A program made the translations under genes and the position numbers. Below the pieces are notes generated by a model. It searched no databases. It saw only the letters and a list, made by a program, of their open reading frames with translations, and had not been told where the DNA came from. Shown in pieces: positions 1-6,684 of a DNA stretch of 11,709 bases; position 1 is the stretch's first letter; every line of letters starts with the position of its first letter. Origin of the DNA: CAYZEZ01 sp964477295 (GTDB taxonomy: Bacteria > Bacteroidota > Bacteroidia > Bacteroidales > SM23-62); contig CAYZEZ010000151.1 in NCBI GenBank assembly GCA_964477295.1, forward strand, positions 1 to 11,709. The letters run 5' to 3'.

Positions 1-45
1 GCCTATCTGGAGAAATATCCCAAGGGCAATTGCTGCCCCGAGTGA
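1..45 (+). CDS. 3' end of an upstream gene (partial)
   Basis: Frame 1 is open from the window edge to a TGA at 43-45 and would encode a 14-residue C-terminus ending in G-N-C-C-P-E. The sequence is GC-richer up to about base 45 and turns AT-rich directly afterwards, as expected at the end of a gene. The other two forward frames also stay open for some distance, to about base 90 and base 110, so frame choice rests on composition alone. Too little is present to name a family. Confidence 0.35.
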   Translation, partial: AYLEKYPKGNCCPE

Positions 46-148
46 CTTTTTACAAAAAATGCGCCGATTCATTTTTGTCATCCCAGGTTAGTTTATTGAT
101 ATCGAAATAGTATCCTTATAAAAATACAACAATATTTTTAGGAATTAT

Positions 149-156
149 TAAATTTG
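149..156 (+). promoter_or_regulatory. Possible Bacteroidota -7 promoter element
   Basis: TAAATTTG at 149-156 matches the Bacteroidota primary sigma -7 consensus TAnnTTTG exactly and lies 34 bases before the carbonic anhydrase ATG at 191. I do not find a good -33 TTTG element about 19 bases upstream, so this is a half-supported promoter. The surrounding 46-190 spacer is strongly AT-rich and otherwise holds no coding signal that I can see. Confidence 0.3.
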
Positions 157-168
157 GATTGAATTAAG

Positions 169-186
169 TTGTTGTTTAAGCAACAA
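169..186 (+). promoter_or_regulatory. Short hairpin just before the carbonic anhydrase start
   Basis: TTGTTG (169-174) and CAACAA (181-186) are perfect reverse complements separated by the six-base loop TTTAAG. The structure ends four bases before the ATG at 191. In an mRNA it could cover or sit next to the initiation region, but a six-pair, mostly A-T stem is weak and may be chance. Confidence 0.2.
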
Positions 187-190
187 GAAT

Positions 191-547
191 ATGTATAAAC
201 TGGCTGCGGTTTCAAAGACTGATCATATATTTCCACAATACCTTAACACACCCGCAGGGATGTTGCAGGAATACCATAATCTTGGCAGATCCCATGAAAC
301 CTTTGATTCTGCCCCACTGCTCATCGGAACCTGTATGGATTTCAGGATAAACATAAATATACCCGCTAATTTTGCCTTTGTTATCCGCACTGGAGGGGCT
401 AATATGCGACAAAGTGAATTCAATATTTCATTTGCTTTTGCTATAGGGTCTGTGAAACACATGGCCCTGATCGGGCATAGTGATTGCAGGATGGCTGAGT
501 TGCATCGTGACAGGGAACCTTTTATCAATGGCCTGGTTGAAGAATAA
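191..547 (+). CDS. Truncated beta-carbonic anhydrase
   Basis: This 118-residue product matches the N-terminal and central part of a cytoplasmic beta-class carbonic anhydrase, which interconverts CO2 and bicarbonate at a zinc ion. The zinc ligands are visible: Cys48 in C-M-D-F-R, with the catalytic Asp50-Arg52 dyad, and His96 and Cys99 in G-H-S-D-C-R-M. The R-T-G-G-A-N segment (66-71) corresponds to the family's R-x-A-G-N turn. Family members are usually 180-220 residues; this one stops after I-N-G-L-V-E-E, where relatives continue into a C-terminal helical part of some 60-80 residues. The usual Gly after the second Cys is Arg100. The start fits relatives that begin M-Y-K-L. The gene has no internal stop, but loss of the C-terminus probably leaves it inactive or misfolded. 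I therefore read it as a decaying gene, although a minimal functional form cannot be excluded. Confidence 0.75.
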   Translation: MYKLAAVSKTDHIFPQYLNTPAGMLQEYHNLGRSHETFDSAPLLIGTCMDFRININIPANFAFVIRTGGANMRQSEFNISFAFAIGSVKHMALIGHSDCRMAELHRDREPFINGLVEE

Positions 548-570
548 TTACACTATAACCATAACTGGTC

Positions 571-846
571 ATGAAAAATTTAATACTTGTTATCTCATTC
601 CTTTGCATCATCGTTTCATTGCCGGCCCAATCACTTAAAATAAGCGAAAACGGAAGGTACATTGAAAAGGAAGACGGCACTCCCTTCCTGTGGATCGGGG
701 ATACCGGTTGGGAATTGTTCCATAAACTCAACCGGGAGGAGGCCGCAGAATACCTTACCATCAGGGCAAAACAAGGATTTACAGTGATACAGGCAGTTGT
801 GGTTGCCGAGAATGACGGCCTGCGTACGCTGATCGCTGTTCACTGA
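571..846 (+). CDS. N-terminal fragment of a secreted DUF4038 (apiosidase-like) glycoside hydrolase
   Basis: The 91-residue product begins with a clear signal peptide (residues 1-19, ending L-P-A before Q20). It then shows the first part of the DUF4038/apiosidase-like TIM barrel (GH140-related): [27 protein letters not shown], and [11 protein letters not shown] ending in D-G-L-R-T (82-86). Complete members exceed 400 residues and cleave glycans, for instance apiose side chains in pectin. Here homology stops at residue 86, and five unrelated residues precede the TGA. I find no continuation of the barrel in any frame of the 98-base spacer that follows. The fragment lacks the catalytic acids, which lie further along the barrel, so it cannot be an active hydrolase. 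It starts 23 bases after the carbonic anhydrase stop. Confidence 0.75.
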   Translation: MKNLILVISFLCIIVSLPAQSLKISENGRYIEKEDGTPFLWIGDTGWELFHKLNREEAAEYLTIRAKQGFTVIQAVVVAENDGLRTLIAVH

Positions 847-944
847 TTATCGGTGGTGTGAGAAAGAGATGTATTAACAGGCCTGCTTCTTATCCTCTTT
901 CTTAAGGAACATCATTATATTTTTCAGATTAATAAAACAATACC

Positions 945-1325
945 ATGGACATCATCAACCGTAAAGACCATGAGCTACCCTTTGTTATCTCACAACTGGG
1001 CTGGAGATATCATCATTTAGGCATTCCAACTGATGAATCCTTACCGGGAGAAAGGTACATCCCCCATTTAAAGTTATATGTAACCGGATTCAGTACCAGT
1101 CCCTTCGGTATTGAATGGATGAGATTTGATGAAGATTGTACGCTGTCGGATCTGATTAAAAAAGTGCCTCATGTTGCTTTTGAGGTAGACAACCTGGATA
1201 AGGAGCTGGAGGCACATGGTTTTGAAATCATTGCAGAACCCGGGGTGCCATCTGCCGGTGTGCGCGCGGCAATGATAATGCACAACGGAGCACCGGTTGA
1301 ATTAATAGAATTTTCCGGAAAATAA
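945..1325 (+). CDS. VOC-superfamily (glyoxalase/dioxygenase fold) protein
   Basis: This 126-residue product has the length and layout of a single-chain vicinal oxygen chelate protein, with two beta-alpha-beta-beta-beta modules. The first strand carries H-H-L-G-I-P (His24 a likely metal ligand) and ends with G-I-E-W (Glu57). The second begins V-P-H-V-A-F-E-V-D (His76) and ends P-V-E-L-I-E (Glu119 the expected fourth ligand). Four such residues normally bind a divalent metal. VOC proteins include glyoxalase I, epimerases, ring-cleaving dioxygenases and antibiotic-resistance proteins, and the sequence alone does not say which this is. There is no signal peptide, so it should be cytoplasmic. It lies 98 bases after the glycoside hydrolase fragment and is convergent with the next gene. 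The ATG at 945 is the natural start because it leaves a short leader before the first strand. Confidence 0.8.
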   Translation: MDIINRKDHELPFVISQLGWRYHHLGIPTDESLPGERYIPHLKLYVTGFSTSPFGIEWMRFDEDCTLSDLIKKVPHVAFEVDNLDKELEAHGFEIIAEPGVPSAGVRAAMIMHNGAPVELIEFSGK

Positions 1326-1365
1326 TAAATACCATGCCCTGATGCAACGCAGATTATTTCGGATC

Positions 1366-2040
1366 TTATTCACCGGCTTTCCTGAACCCTGATGAAACGT
1401 GACATCCGATCACCCAGTAGGTAGAATAGGGTGCTCCGGAAATCTCATGCATAATAACCCCGATCCTTGTTCCTTCAGGGTTCCAGACAAATCCTTCCAC
1501 TGATATTTCTTCAATATAACTGTTTCCGCTGCTGGAAATCATTTTCTCTCCGAGCTCTTCTGATACGGCATACACACCATAACCCGGTTCTCCTTCAAAC
1601 TCCCTTATCTCAACGTAAAGGCCAAGATCACCCAACGGGAATGGCAACACACCTGCTCCCGCCCCGCCCCATATATCCAGTTGCACAAACTTTTTATTGA
1701 CCTCACCAGCTACCAGTTCCCAGGCTTTTTCAGCATCCTTTGGATAATACCCTGCATCCTCCGGTCCCACATTGCCTTCATCCCAATCCTTTTTTTTCTC
1801 ATACAATACATTATCAGTAACCAGGTTCTGTACCTTAATTGTAATGGCACTGCCATTGGATATCATCCCGGTCGTTTCAAACCAACCATATGCGAACAAA
1901 CTCCCATCTCCTGAAAATCCAATTGGGAAAAAAGCATTCGCTTCATTAGGGCCATCGTACCTGATTTCCTGCGACAGAGCAGTACCTGCCGTAAATGACA
2001 TAATCAAAACCAGGCAAAGGGAGTATGATATATTTTGCAT
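1366..2040 (-). CDS. Exported protein of unknown function
   Basis: This 224-residue product begins with a signal peptide of about 23 residues (hydrophobic core L-C-L-V-L-I-M-S-F, cleavage near A-L-S before Q24). The mature part is acidic and rich in glycine and aromatic residues. The segments F-S-G-D-G-S-L-F-A-Y-G-W-F-E and V-W-N-P-E-G-T-R-I-G-V resemble the strand pairs of WD40-like or TolB-type beta-propeller blades, in which a protein reads out Asp-Gly turns. I do not recognise a named family and see no catalytic motif. It is the only minus-strand gene in the window and is probably monocistronic: its 3' end faces the VOC gene and its 5' end faces the nuclease gene. Export to periplasm or outer membrane is well supported, while any function would be a guess. 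Confidence 0.75.
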   Translation of the reverse strand: MQNISYSLCLVLIMSFTAGTALSQEIRYDGPNEANAFFPIGFSGDGSLFAYGWFETTGMISNGSAITIKVQNLVTDNVLYEKKKDWDEGNVGPEDAGYYPKDAEKAWELVAGEVNKKFVQLDIWGGAGAGVLPFPLGDLGLYVEIREFEGEPGYGVYAVSEELGEKMISSSGNSYIEEISVEGFVWNPEGTRIGVIMHEISGAPYSTYWVIGCHVSSGFRKAGE

Positions 2041-2072
2041 GCTGTTTTGTTTTTAAAATTATCCATAAGTTA

Positions 2073-2084
2073 ATCAATATTGAT
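2073..2084. promoter_or_regulatory. Palindrome in the divergent promoter region
   Basis: ATCAATATTGAT is a perfect 12-base palindrome near the middle of the 109-base spacer between the divergent genes starting at 2040 (minus) and 2150 (plus). A dyad in this position could be an operator controlling both genes. The spacer is very AT-rich, so a palindrome of this size can occur by chance, and no partner site was found. A near-match to the -7 element (TATATTTC, 2117-2124) lies between it and the 2150 start. Confidence 0.25.
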
Positions 2085-2149
2085 AAGTTCATTAATAATT
2101 TGTTGAAGAAAAACTATATATTTCAAGTTTCTAAATCACTGCCTCAGCC

Positions 2150-3319
2150 ATGCGAAAAACCTTGCTTATTATTATTTCTTTCATTTCCGGTTTCAGCCTT
2201 TCAGCACAAAGCCTGAAAGATATTTCGTTTGGGACAGACAATACATTTGATATAGTAACCTGGAATATTGAATGGTTTGCAAAAGATGGACAGAAAACGG
2301 CTGATTCAGTGGCCCGGATTATCCGGTCACTGGACGCTGAAATTCTTGCTTTACAGGAAATCTCAGACACGTTCCTGTTTAATAAAATGATCAATAAACT
2401 GGATGGATACAGGTGGTTTTATGATCCTGGATATTATGGCGGACTGGCCTATGTTTTTAAATCGGACGTCATCGAGGTCCTTGATATATATGAGATCTAT
2501 ACCAACGAAGCCTATTGGCATGCACTGCCCAGGGCACCCCTGGTATTGGAAATTAAATTCAGGGAAACAAAATACATCATTATCAATAACCACCTTAAAT
2601 GCTGTGGAGATGGACTTCTCGATCTGAATGATAACGATGATGAGGAGAAACGCCGGCTCGATGCATGTATGCACATAAAGTACCATATTGACACATTTCT
2701 TCCCAACGAAAATGTTATTTTGCTGGGGGATCTTAATGATGTAATAACTGATATCCCGGAACACAATGTCTTTCAGTCATTTATAGATGACTCTGAGAAT
2801 TATATGATGGCAGACATGGCCATAGCGGAAGGGAACGTATCGGGATGGTCCTATCCTGGCTGGCCATCACACATCGATCACATCATCCTATCGAATGAAC
2901 TTATCGGGGCGTTTGTGAAGGATAGTTCAGATATTCACACCATTAAAATTGAAGACTACATAGCCGGTGGATTCCCGGAATATGATTCCTATATATCTGA
3001 CCACCGTCCACTGGCAATGAAGCTGCAAACTTCAACCGGTGACCCTGCCGCAGTGAATAACCTGATCCTGCAGGATATTCTGAATATTTATCCAAATCCG
3101 TCCCGGGGAAAAATACAATTTACGTTTAATCCGATGACACAACATGGAGCTTTAGAAATCTATAGCATGAGTGGAGAGAGGATTGCAAGGTTACAGTTGA
3201 GGCTCAACCAGTCCACTTTAACCTGGAATCCGGATCAGCTCAGGCCGGGAATCTACCTGGTCAGATTAAGCGCTGGCCATGAAGTTATTACCGCTGAGAA
3301 ATTAGTTATTATTGAATAA
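2150..3319 (+). CDS. Secreted endonuclease/exonuclease/phosphatase-family enzyme with T9SS sorting domain
   Basis: The 389-residue product has a signal peptide (1-19, S-L-S-A before Q20) and then a full EEP (DNase I-like) domain of about 30-292. This fold hydrolyses phosphodiester or phosphomonoester bonds with a divalent metal. The signature positions are present: W-N-I-E (Asn39, Glu41), L-Q-E-I (Glu70), N-N-H-L-K, G-D-L-N-D (Asp194, Asn196), S-H-I-D-H (Asp243, His244) and S-D-H-R-P (Asp284, His285). From about residue 311 a C-terminal sorting domain begins with I-Y-P-N-P-S-R-G and continues through a G-I-Y-L-V-R-L strand to the end, the mark of cargo for the Bacteroidota type IX system. Together these predict an enzyme released or surface-anchored outside the cell, plausibly a nuclease scavenging extracellular DNA or RNA, although a phosphatase or lipid phosphodiesterase is possible. 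It is divergent from the exported protein upstream. Confidence 0.92.
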   Translation: MRKTLLIIISFISGFSLSAQSLKDISFGTDNTFDIVTWNIEWFAKDGQKTADSVARIIRSLDAEILALQEISDTFLFNKMINKLDGYRWFYDPGYYGGLAYVFKSDVIEVLDIYEIYTNEAYWHALPRAPLVLEIKFRETKYIIINNHLKCCGDGLLDLNDNDDEEKRRLDACMHIKYHIDTFLPNENVILLGDLNDVITDIPEHNVFQSFIDDSENYMMADMAIAEGNVSGWSYPGWPSHIDHIILSNELIGAFVKDSSDIHTIKIEDYIAGGFPEYDSYISDHRPLAMKLQTSTGDPAAVNNLILQDILNIYPNPSRGKIQFTFNPMTQHGALEIYSMSGERIARLQLRLNQSTLTWNPDQLRPGIYLVRLSAGHEVITAEKLVIIE

Positions 3320-3330
3320 ATTCATCGCTC

Positions 3331-3462
3331 ATGAAGACAGAAAAAGTCAACATTGAACACAAACTTTCCCTGTTTAACGACCACTGGAATCCTAAGGTTG
3401 CTGGAGAGATGAATGGCCAGCTGGTTATGCTGGTAAAGTTCAAGGGTGCCCTTTCTCAATGA
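3331..3462 (+). pseudogene. Cupin gene remnant, 5' part
   Basis: An ATG at 3331, eleven bases after the nuclease stop, opens a 43-residue frame whose first 39 residues read like the N-terminus of small cytoplasmic cupins of Bacteroidota and Firmicutes (K-V-N-I-E-x-K-L-S-L-F, H-W-N-P-K-V, L-V-K-F-K-G). In intact relatives K-F-K-G leads straight into the metal-binding W-H-x-H motif of the cupin barrel. Here it is followed by A-L-S-Q and a TGA at 3460-3462. Full proteins have about 110-125 residues, so the barrel itself is missing. The recognition is from memory of the family and short, but many residues agree. It reads as a gene with a deletion or frameshift at about 3447. Confidence 0.55.
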
Positions 3463-3541
3463 GACCGTAACAGAAGGTTTGATCACACTGGAAGAAATAA
3501 AGGTCATTAAATACAGACACAGCAAAAACGAGAATCAATGA
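3452..3541 (+). pseudogene. Out-of-frame tail after the cupin remnant
   Basis: In the frame shifted relative to the cupin start, codons from about 3452 remain open, reading L-N-E-T-V-T-E-G-L-I-T-L-E-E-I-K, to a TGA at 3539-3541. That stop overlaps the ATG of the peptidase gene as ATGA, the same junction used elsewhere in this window. It looks like the 3' end of the cupin gene, or of another gene fused by deletion, once coupled to the peptidase. I cannot align it confidently to the cupin C-terminus. Confidence 0.35.
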
Positions 3542-4827
3542 AGAAGATAGCAGTAATCCTTTTCCTTTTTGCCGAATTCACTATTCCCGGACAGGCCCAG
3601 AATCTTGAGAATTTACTTTTCGAGCTACCCGATGTGATCTTCAAGGAAACCCAGCCACCTGAAGGTTTTAAAGAAGCTTATGAATTACAGGTTAAACAAC
3701 AGGTTGATCATAATAATCCAGCTGCCGGATATTTCTATCAGAAAGTATATTTGTCACATAAGGGATTTGACCGGCCAACGGTTATGGTAACAGAGGGATA
3801 CAGTATTTTCGGCAACTATCCATATGAATTAACCAGGTTCCTTGATGCCAACCAGATTCAAATAGAGCACCGGTACTTTGGCAGCAGCATCCCTGATTCT
3901 TTGGACTATAATTACCTGAACCTGAGCCAGGCAACCGCTGATCTGCATTATATCAATCGGCTTTTCAGGAAAATATATCACGAACAATGGTTAAGCACAG
4001 GCGTTAGCAAAGGAGGAGCAACCACCATTTTTTACAGGTATTTTTATCCTGATGATGTGGATGTTAGTGTCCCCTATGTAGCACCAATAAATTATGCCTT
4101 TGAGGACGAGCGGATATATCATTTCCTGGATACAGTTGGCACCGAAGATTGTCGCCAGAAAATAAAGTCATTGCAGGTAAGGATCCTGGAAAACCGTGAC
4201 GAAGCTTTACCTATTCTCAAAAAGCAATGTGAACATGAAAACCTTTCTTTTACTTATCTTACATTTGAAGAAGCATTTGAATATTCTGTCCTTGAATATC
4301 CCTTTTCATTCTGGCAATACGGATCCAGTTGTGACGCAATACCGAACGATACGATACCTCTTAAAAAGGCTGTGGACTATTTAAACAATGTCTCCGGTAT
4401 CGGATTTTTCAGCGACAGGGATATTGAAAACTATGGTTCCCATTATTATCAATCCGCTACAGAGATGGGATATTATGGATACGAGACGGAAGACTTTAAA
4501 GACTTGCTTAAAGCCTTACCCCTGTATCCCCATCCGCATGCCACCTTTGTCCCGAATAAAATGGAAGTGACTTTCGATGGTACACTATTGAAAGATGTTC
4601 ATAAATGGCTGGAATCGGAAGGGAATCATTTCATCTATATTTATGGAGGATCTGACACATGGTCTGCCACTGCAGTGCCCCCATCTGATAATGTAGATGC
4701 AGTCTGGTTTTTTCTTAAGGGACAAAATCACGGCACGGCAAATATCAGGCATATGAACGATGCAGAGAAGAAAAAATTAATCTCCACCCTTGAAAATTGG
4801 TTGTGGCTGGAAATTGATAATCAATGA
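3538..4827 (+). CDS. Secreted S37-family (PS-10 type) serine peptidase
   Basis: The 429-residue product has a signal peptide (1-20, cleavage near G-Q-A before Q21) and an alpha/beta-hydrolase body like peptidase family S37, the Streptomyces tripeptidyl aminopeptidase group related to S28 prolyl peptidases. The N-terminal part carries Q-Q-V-D-H-x-N and F-Y-Q-K-V-Y-L-S-H, and then I-E-H-R-Y-F-G-S-S, where relatives close the oxyanion region. The catalytic triad can be placed at Ser157 (G-V-S-K-G-G), Asp373 (Y-G-G-S-D-T-W) and His398 (G-Q-N-H-G-T). It should release short peptides from the N-termini of proteins in the periplasm or outside. There is no lipobox and no T9SS sorting domain. It overlaps rsgA by ATGA (4824-4827), so the two are very likely co-transcribed. 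The ATG at 3538 is chosen because it gives a proper signal peptide. Confidence 0.87.
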   Translation: MKKIAVILFLFAEFTIPGQAQNLENLLFELPDVIFKETQPPEGFKEAYELQVKQQVDHNNPAAGYFYQKVYLSHKGFDRPTVMVTEGYSIFGNYPYELTRFLDANQIQIEHRYFGSSIPDSLDYNYLNLSQATADLHYINRLFRKIYHEQWLSTGVSKGGATTIFYRYFYPDDVDVSVPYVAPINYAFEDERIYHFLDTVGTEDCRQKIKSLQVRILENRDEALPILKKQCEHENLSFTYLTFEEAFEYSVLEYPFSFWQYGSSCDAIPNDTIPLKKAVDYLNNVSGIGFFSDRDIENYGSHYYQSATEMGYYGYETEDFKDLLKALPLYPHPHATFVPNKMEVTFDGTLLKDVHKWLESEGNHFIYIYGGSDTWSATAVPPSDNVDAVWFFLKGQNHGTANIRHMNDAEKKKLISTLENWLWLEIDNQ

Positions 4828-5915
4828 ACTTAGAAGATTTAGGCTATAATGAGATGCACAAACTGTTCCAATCAGAGCAGGACCTCGAAAGCTTTGAAAT
4901 TGGAAGGGTTGTAACAGAATATAAAGAAAGATATATCGTCAGAACGGAGAAGCATGCCTATGAATCTGAAATCATAGGTAATTTGCGCTATACTGCGGAA
5001 AACCGGTCGGATTTGCCAGTTGTGGGAGATTGGGTAGCCCTGTCACCATATGATAAAGGGCATGCCATCATTCATAAAATCTTTCCCAGAAAATCAATCA
5101 TTGAGCGGCAAGCCGTCAATAAATTTGGTGAAAAACAGCTCATTGCTGTCAATATTGACTTTGCCCTTATTGTTCAGGCAGTTGACAGGGATTATAATAT
5201 CAACCGGCTTGAACGATACATGGCCATATCCTATTCCAGCAATGTAGAACCCATAATTGTATTATCGAAAACTGATCTAAAGAGCGAAGCTGACCTGGGT
5301 GAAATGCTGAAGAGGATCAGGGAGAGGTTTGATAAAGTTGCCATAATTCCTGTCAGCAATATAACCAAAACGGGCTATGACGAACTTGAAGCTGTCCTCA
5401 TCAAAGGGAAAACCTTTTGTTTGCTTGGATCTTCGGGAGTTGGCAAATCGACCCTGTTAAATAACCTTGTTGGAGAACAGATTATGAAAACCAATTCAAT
5501 TAGTGATAGCACCGGTAAGGGCAGGCATATTACCAGCCATCGCGAATTAATTGTGCTTGAGCAGGGAGGTATTTTGATTGATAACCCGGGAATGCGGGAA
5601 ATTGGTATAGCGGATACAACCAATGGATTGGAAAGTACCTTTGATGAGATCATAAAATATGCTGCTAAATGCAGGTTTTCAGATTGTTCTCATCTCCGGG
5701 AAAAGGGTTGTGCCGTACTGGAAGCTGTAGAAAAGGGAGAAATAGACAGAGCTTCCTATGAGAACTATATGAAAATGAGGAGGGAGAAAATCAGGTTTCA
5801 AGCAAGCGTGGCTGAAAAAAGAAAAAAAAACAAGGAATTTGGCAAGATGGTAAAGGAATTCAAGAGGTTAAAAAAACGGGGAGATAACGCGGCCCCTGAT
5901 ATAAAACTATTTTGA
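4824..5915 (+). CDS. rsgA: Ribosome small-subunit-dependent GTPase RsgA, long form
   Basis: This 363-residue cytoplasmic protein is a circularly permuted GTPase that acts in late 30S subunit assembly and checks the decoding site. An N-terminal OB-fold (about 20-100) includes L-P-V-V-G-D-W-V-A-L. The G motifs come in permuted order: G4 as L-S-K-T-D (147-151), G1 as G-S-S-G-V-G-K-S (202-209), and G3 as D-N-P-G-M-R-E (253-259). A zinc-binding site follows with Cys283, Cys288, His290 and Cys296 (C-x4-C-x-H-x5-C). The C-terminus is highly basic, as expected for rRNA contact. Its N-terminal extension M-N-L-E-D-L-G-Y and length over 340 residues resemble the second RsgA type found beside the shorter canonical form in some bacteria, so this may be an accessory copy. 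It is coupled by ATGA to a secreted peptidase, an unusual partner. Confidence 0.95.
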   Translation: MNLEDLGYNEMHKLFQSEQDLESFEIGRVVTEYKERYIVRTEKHAYESEIIGNLRYTAENRSDLPVVGDWVALSPYDKGHAIIHKIFPRKSIIERQAVNKFGEKQLIAVNIDFALIVQAVDRDYNINRLERYMAISYSSNVEPIIVLSKTDLKSEADLGEMLKRIRERFDKVAIIPVSNITKTGYDELEAVLIKGKTFCLLGSSGVGKSTLLNNLVGEQIMKTNSISDSTGKGRHITSHRELIVLEQGGILIDNPGMREIGIADTTNGLESTFDEIIKYAAKCRFSDCSHLREKGCAVLEAVEKGEIDRASYENYMKMRREKIRFQASVAEKRKKNKEFGKMVKEFKRLKKRGDNAAPDIKLF

Positions 5916-6078
5916 TTGAAGCTCCCCTCCCCATCCAGGACACACCTGGTCGTTGATTAAAATTTCAGATAATTTATTCACCTGCCCGGTTTGTTTAATT
6001 TTTTTCTGATCTTTATCATTGAATAATAATTGCCCCTTCCCGGAGTTTGTATTAGACAGCAAATAGAACATTGCAGGC
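5916..6078 (+). other. Intergenic spacer before the barrel-hydrolase operon
   Basis: These 163 bases hold no credible gene. CCAGG (5936-5940) and CCTGG (5946-5950) could pair around a five-base loop just after rsgA, but no clean T-run follows, so it is a poor terminator. The rest is AT-rich and probably carries the promoter of the gene at 6079. No full match to the Bacteroidota promoter consensus is seen. Confidence 0.4.
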
Positions 6079-6684
6079 ATGCGTCTGATTTTAACCACAT
6101 TAGCTCTTCTTATCCTGTTCCCCAACATGAATGCACAGCATGGTTTATCCGCAGGGTTGTCTACCCAGTTGATCAATACTCGTATGGTTGACTTCGGCGG
6201 ACGGAACATTGGAACGAAAGGTGCCTACCGGCCTGCAACCAACCTGTTTGTGGAATATGAATTGGGAAGGAGATGTGCCTTCCAAACCGGATTGGGTTAT
6301 GCTATGATGACCCAGAATAGTGACCAGTTTAAAAATAACTTCCATTACCTGGCCATGCCCCTCTATTTCAAAATAGGCAGATTGTCAGAAGATAAAAGGA
6401 TTGCGTTCAATACTCTTCTTGGAACCAATCTTCACTATTTATTTGGAGCACAGCATGTTTACCAGGACGAGACCCGACAAGATATTATTGATCTGAGCCA
6501 GCGTTATCATTTTGATGTTGTGGTGGAGGCTGGTATAAATATTAAAATTTCGGAAAAAATCAGGCTGGATGTGTATACCATTTTATCCGCAGGCAGCTAT
6601 ATAAACAAGATCACTCCTGCCCAATTATATCTGAATAATTTAAACTCCGGGTATGGGGCAAACCTTTGTTATAAGATAAGATGA
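6079..6684 (+). CDS. Outer-membrane beta-barrel protein, paralogue A
   Basis: The 201-residue product has a signal peptide (1-19, M-N-A before Q20) and a mature part made of alternating-residue amphipathic strands such as A-T-N-L-F-V-E-Y-E-L, A-F-Q-T-G-L-G-Y, L-A-M-P-L-Y-F-K-I-G and L-D-V-Y-T-I-L-S-A-G. This is typical of the small eight-stranded PorT/OmpA-like barrels of Bacteroidota. No catalytic motif is seen. Residues 68-91 align without gaps to residues 78-101 of the protein at 7850-8536, with 15 of 24 identical, so the two arose by duplication. Its stop overlaps the start of the lipoprotein hydrolase as ATGA (6681-6684), pointing to coupled translation and a joint role in the outer membrane. 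The role itself is unknown; scaffold, adhesin or small porin are all possible. Confidence 0.8.
   Translation: MRLILTTLALLILFPNMNAQHGLSAGLSTQLINTRMVDFGGRNIGTKGAYRPATNLFVEYELGRRCAFQTGLGYAMMTQNSDQFKNNFHYLAMPLYFKIGRLSEDKRIAFNTLLGTNLHYLFGAQHVYQDETRQDIIDLSQRYHFDVVVEAGINIKISEKIRLDVYTILSAGSYINKITPAQLYLNNLNSGYGANLCYKIR

Noticed and set aside
847..944. Search for the missing remainder of the DUF4038 hydrolase
   Set aside because: All forward frames of the spacer were read and none continues the barrel, so simple frameshift is not supported; deletion is more likely.
1772..2216. Overlapping plus-strand frames across the exported minus-strand gene and the divergent spacer
   Set aside because: They are antisense or out of frame to genes with signal peptides and domains, and their translations show no domain or plausible start context.
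3322..3525. A 67-residue minus-strand frame opposite the cupin remnant
   Set aside because: It lies antisense to a segment with recognisable cupin codons and has no family features of its own, so it is a shadow frame.
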